Of a stretch of 64,000 nt of DNA, positions 62,409 to 64,000 are shown in pieces. A program made the translations under genes and the position numbers. Where the stretch lies: positions 434,001 to 498,000 of the forward strand of contig OY970217.1 of the NCBI GenBank assembly GCA_963713965.1. The letters run 5' to 3'. Source of the stretch: CALAGB01 sp963713965. GTDB taxonomy: Bacteria; Chloroflexota; Chloroflexia; Thermomicrobiales; Thermomicrobiaceae. The notes under the pieces are model-generated. The model saw only the letters and a list, made by a program, of their open reading frames with translations. It was not told where the DNA came from and did no database searches. Numbering within the stretch: the first letter of the stretch is position 1; the number at the start of each line of letters is the position of its first letter.

Positions 62409-63140
62409 ATGGGATTGCTTTCACGCACTACAACGCTCATCAAGGCCAAGGTGAACACTCTCCTTGGCGCAGCCGAAGACCCACGAGAGATGCTTGACTA
62501 CTCGTACGAGAAGCAGCTACAGATGCTTCAGGATGTTCGTCGCGGCATTGTCGACGTCACCACGTCGAAGCGACGACTCGAGCTGCAGAAGGCCAAGCTT
62601 CAGGAAAGCTCCACCAAGCTCGGTGATCAGGCGAAACAGGCCGTGAGTGCCGGACGCGAGGACCTCGCCCGCACCGCCCTCGAGCGCCGCGCCATGATCG
62701 ACCAGCAATCGGGCGATCTCGATTCACAGATTCAGAATCTCGATGGCGAGCAGGCCAAGCTGGAGCAGGCCGAGTCTCGACTGCGCACCAAGATCGAGTC
62801 CTTCCGCACGCGCAAAGAAGTCGTCAAGGCGCAGTACTCTGCCGCCGAAGCTCAGGTCCGCATTGGCGAAGCCGTGACTGGTCTCTCGGAAGAGATGGCC
62901 GATGTCGGCATGGCGGTCGATCGCGCGCAAGACAAGACCGAGGCAATGCAGGCCCGCGCCGGTGCAATCGACGAGCTGATCGCGTCTGGGGCACTCGATG
63001 ATGTGACGTCCGGAGGTAAGGACTCCATCGATCGCGAGCTCTCTCAGATCTCCATGAAGGAAAGCGTCGATTCTCAGCTCGCGGCGCTGAAGAAGGAAGT
63101 CGGCGCTCCCGAGCAGCCGAAGCAGCTTGGAGAGGGGTAG
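62409..63140 (+). CDS. pspA: PspA/IM30 family envelope stress protein
   Basis: 243 residues, almost all helical coiled coil. GLLSRTTTLIKAKVNTLLGA is the amphipathic helix that binds stressed membranes; EDPREMLDYSYEKQLQML is the signature that follows. PspA/IM30/Vipp1 are ESCRT-III-like proteins that form rods and rings on damaged inner membrane. Long central helices and the final EKLGE-type end fit the family. A 5-base gap to the next gene shows an operon. Confidence 0.95.
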   Translation: MGLLSRTTTLIKAKVNTLLGAAEDPREMLDYSYEKQLQMLQDVRRGIVDVTTSKRRLELQKAKLQESSTKLGDQAKQAVSAGREDLARTALERRAMIDQQSGDLDSQIQNLDGEQAKLEQAESRLRTKIESFRTRKEVVKAQYSAAEAQVRIGEAVTGLSEEMADVGMAVDRAQDKTEAMQARAGAIDELIASGALDDVTSGGKDSIDRELSQISMKESVDSQLAALKKEVGAPEQPKQLGEG

Positions 63141-63145
63141 CCGAC

Positions 63146-63424
63146 ATGATCGTACGAATTTCGACTGAGGGGCAGTACCGCCTCGACAGCTCCTATCTCG
63201 ATCAGATCAACGATATCGACAATGACATTGTCGAGGCCATCGCTAAAGGGGACCGCTCCAAATTCGGCGTCCTCTTCAAGAACCTCATCGACCTCGTTCG
63301 GGAGCACGGAAACGCTGTTGCCTCCGAGGAATTGGTCGAGTCGCAAGTGGTGTTGCCACCGCCCGATACAACCTTCGATGAGGCGTCCGAGCTCTTTGTG
63401 GCCGACGGCCTGGTTCCCGACTAG
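63146..63424 (+). CDS. pspAA: PspA-associated protein PspAA
   Basis: 92 residues, the full PspAA length: MIVRISTEGQYRLDSSYLDQ, IDNDIVEAIAKGDRSKFG and LFKNLIDLVREHGNAV. PspAA genes follow pspA in Chloroflexota, Actinobacteria and Archaea; the protein is thought to be a partner of PspA but its activity is unknown. It starts 5 bases after the pspA stop. Confidence 0.9.
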   Translation: MIVRISTEGQYRLDSSYLDQINDIDNDIVEAIAKGDRSKFGVLFKNLIDLVREHGNAVASEELVESQVVLPPPDTTFDEASELFVADGLVPD

Positions 63425-63453
63425 TCCGCGTCGTTACTGATCCCTAGTTGGCG

Positions 63454-63484
63454 AAGCCCCCGAGAGATTCTCGGGGGCTTTTGC
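63454..63484. terminator. Intrinsic terminator between pspAA and pspAB (convergent)
   Basis: Perfect 12-bp stem AAGCCCCCGAGA / TCTCGGGGGCTT, 3-base loop, then TT. The arms supply A-rich and T-rich flanks for both directions. Confidence 0.8.
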
Positions 63485-63511
63485 ATATCAGAGTTGGAGC
63501 TGAGTCGAGTC

Positions 63512-64000
63512 CTAGAACGGGATGTCCCACATCGGATACCAGCGTTCGAGCTCCTTTTCGATCGGCAGCTCGTGCTCCATTGCCGAAGAAAGACGCAACT
63601 CAAACGCGTTGTCCCTGTCCTTTTGACGCCCTTGTGGCACGAATGGATAGAACGCGCCGCGCTTGTAGTTATAGAACCAGTAAACGGGACGGCCGTCTTC
63701 GGTGTTGTAGCGGAAGACCGCCGAGAGGAGTTGTTCCCCAAACTGATTCTCAACCAGGGTCTGACTGATGATGTGGATCGTTGCGACCAGATCCTCGAAC
63801 TGCGGATCGCTCAGCAAGATCCAGCGAAAGCGGAATTCATCGGTTCGCATTTCAAAGAGCGTGCCGGTGTCCTTGGTGCTGATCTTGAGCAGATCATTCA
63901 GATCTCGACTCGCCTGATCGAAGTAGGCCGAATCAACCGGCCGAAACACGATCCCCGCATGGGAGTCGGGCTTCAAGCTGAGTTGTGTCTCAAGCGAAAT
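63512..64000 (-). CDS. pspAB: PspA-associated protein PspAB, partial (runs off the window)
   Basis: The C-terminal 162 codons of a minus-strand gene; the frame is open to the right edge (ISLETQLSLKPDS precedes the visible TTG). Family marks: GIVFRPVDSAYFDQASRDLN, IISQTLVENQFGEQLLSAVF, YWFYNYKRGAFYPFVPQG, RDNAFELRLSSAMEHELPIE and the terminal ELERWYPMWDIPF. PspAB occurs next to pspA/pspAA and htpX in Actinobacteria, Chloroflexota and Archaea; role unknown. Confidence 0.88.
   Translation of the reverse strand: MSLETQLSLKPDSHAGIVFRPVDSAYFDQASRDLNDLLKISTKDTGTLFEMRTDEFRFRWILLSDPQFEDLVATIHIISQTLVENQFGEQLLSAVFRYNTEDGRPVYWFYNYKRGAFYPFVPQGRQKDRDNAFELRLSSAMEHELPIEKELERWYPMWDIPF

Noticed and set aside
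1..64000. CRISPR arrays, complete insertion sequences or prophage
   Set aside because: No regularly spaced repeats, no terminal inverted repeats with a full transposase and no phage structural genes were seen.

Overview
The window is about 64 kb of moderately GC-rich bacterial chromosome. Several features point to Chloroflexota, possibly a Thermomicrobia-like lineage: a fused AccD-AccA carboxyltransferase, a DUF2342 'F420-associated' metalloprotein, PspA with PspAA and PspAB partners, DUF4012 and DUF1616 membrane proteins, and a LysM protein with a cysteine-rich cytoplasmic head. The lineage is an inference from gene content; no rRNA is present.

Region 1 (1-27 kb) is mostly housekeeping and ordinary metabolism. 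It holds a NurA-family nuclease (cut by the window edge), a DUF2342 protease-like protein, a VanW protein, a GT2 glycosyltransferase, RidA, tRNA-Val(CAC), GreA, LysS, an AI-2E exporter, AccDA, an MlrC-type M81 protein, trehalose-phosphatase, an MFS transporter, a lipoate/biotin ligase-like protein with a 2-hydroxyacid dehydrogenase, a DAO-type flavoprotein, DUF503, an APC permease, an unknown protein with a PD-(D/E)XK-like signature, a FemAB-like acyltransferase, a coiled-coil protein with a J-domain-like HPD motif, and a ThDP enzyme. A selenocysteine tRNA (selC, anticodon TCA) follows at 27.0 kb.

Region 2 (about 27.4-31.6 kb) is an eroded accessory island downstream of selC. It has an atypical response-regulator receiver protein, the C-terminal scrap of an IS3-family transposase, a broken DUF4062 gene (in-frame TGA plus frameshift), a broken AbiTii-family gene (two frameshifts plus a TAG), and a stretch with nothing recognisable. 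It ends where a peptide/sugar ABC permease (DppC-like) has lost its 5' part.

Region 3 (31.6-44.4 kb): the permease stump leads into a tight catabolic operon (two Gfo/Idh/MocA oxidoreductases, a fumarylacetoacetate-hydrolase-family enzyme, an HpcH/HpaI aldolase), which looks like a sugar-acid or deoxy-sugar-acid pathway. After it come a small unknown protein, a geranylgeranyl-reductase-family flavoprotein, a stand-alone Lrp/AsnC ligand-binding domain, a GMC oxidoreductase, a C1 (bleomycin-hydrolase type) aminopeptidase, a TPR-lytic transglycosylase and a DJ-1/PfpI protein.

Region 4 (44.5-62.3 kb) is an envelope/exopolysaccharide locus. The long minus-strand operon 59.7->47.0 kb runs Wzc-like tyrosine-kinase/chain-length protein, polyprenyl-phosphate sugar transferase, Gfo/Idh dehydrogenase, DegT aminotransferase, O-antigen ligase/polymerase, Wzx-type flippase, GT2, GT4, GDP-mannose/UDP-glucose dehydrogenase, GT4. 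Together these can make an N-acylated-amino-sugar or uronate-containing polysaccharide, flip it and polymerise it. A DUF1616 protein and a LysM protein follow, and a DUF4012 gene diverges from the other end. The 700-base divergent region upstream of wzc holds two minus-strand intrinsic terminators, suggesting an attenuated leader or small RNA. Region 5 (62.4-64 kb) is a psp envelope-stress module (PspA, PspAA, convergent PspAB, cut by the window edge).

The best candidates for unexplained biology are the wzc leader, the PD-(D/E)XK-like 407-residue protein and the decayed defence island at selC. I saw no CRISPR array, no intact phage and no complete insertion sequence.
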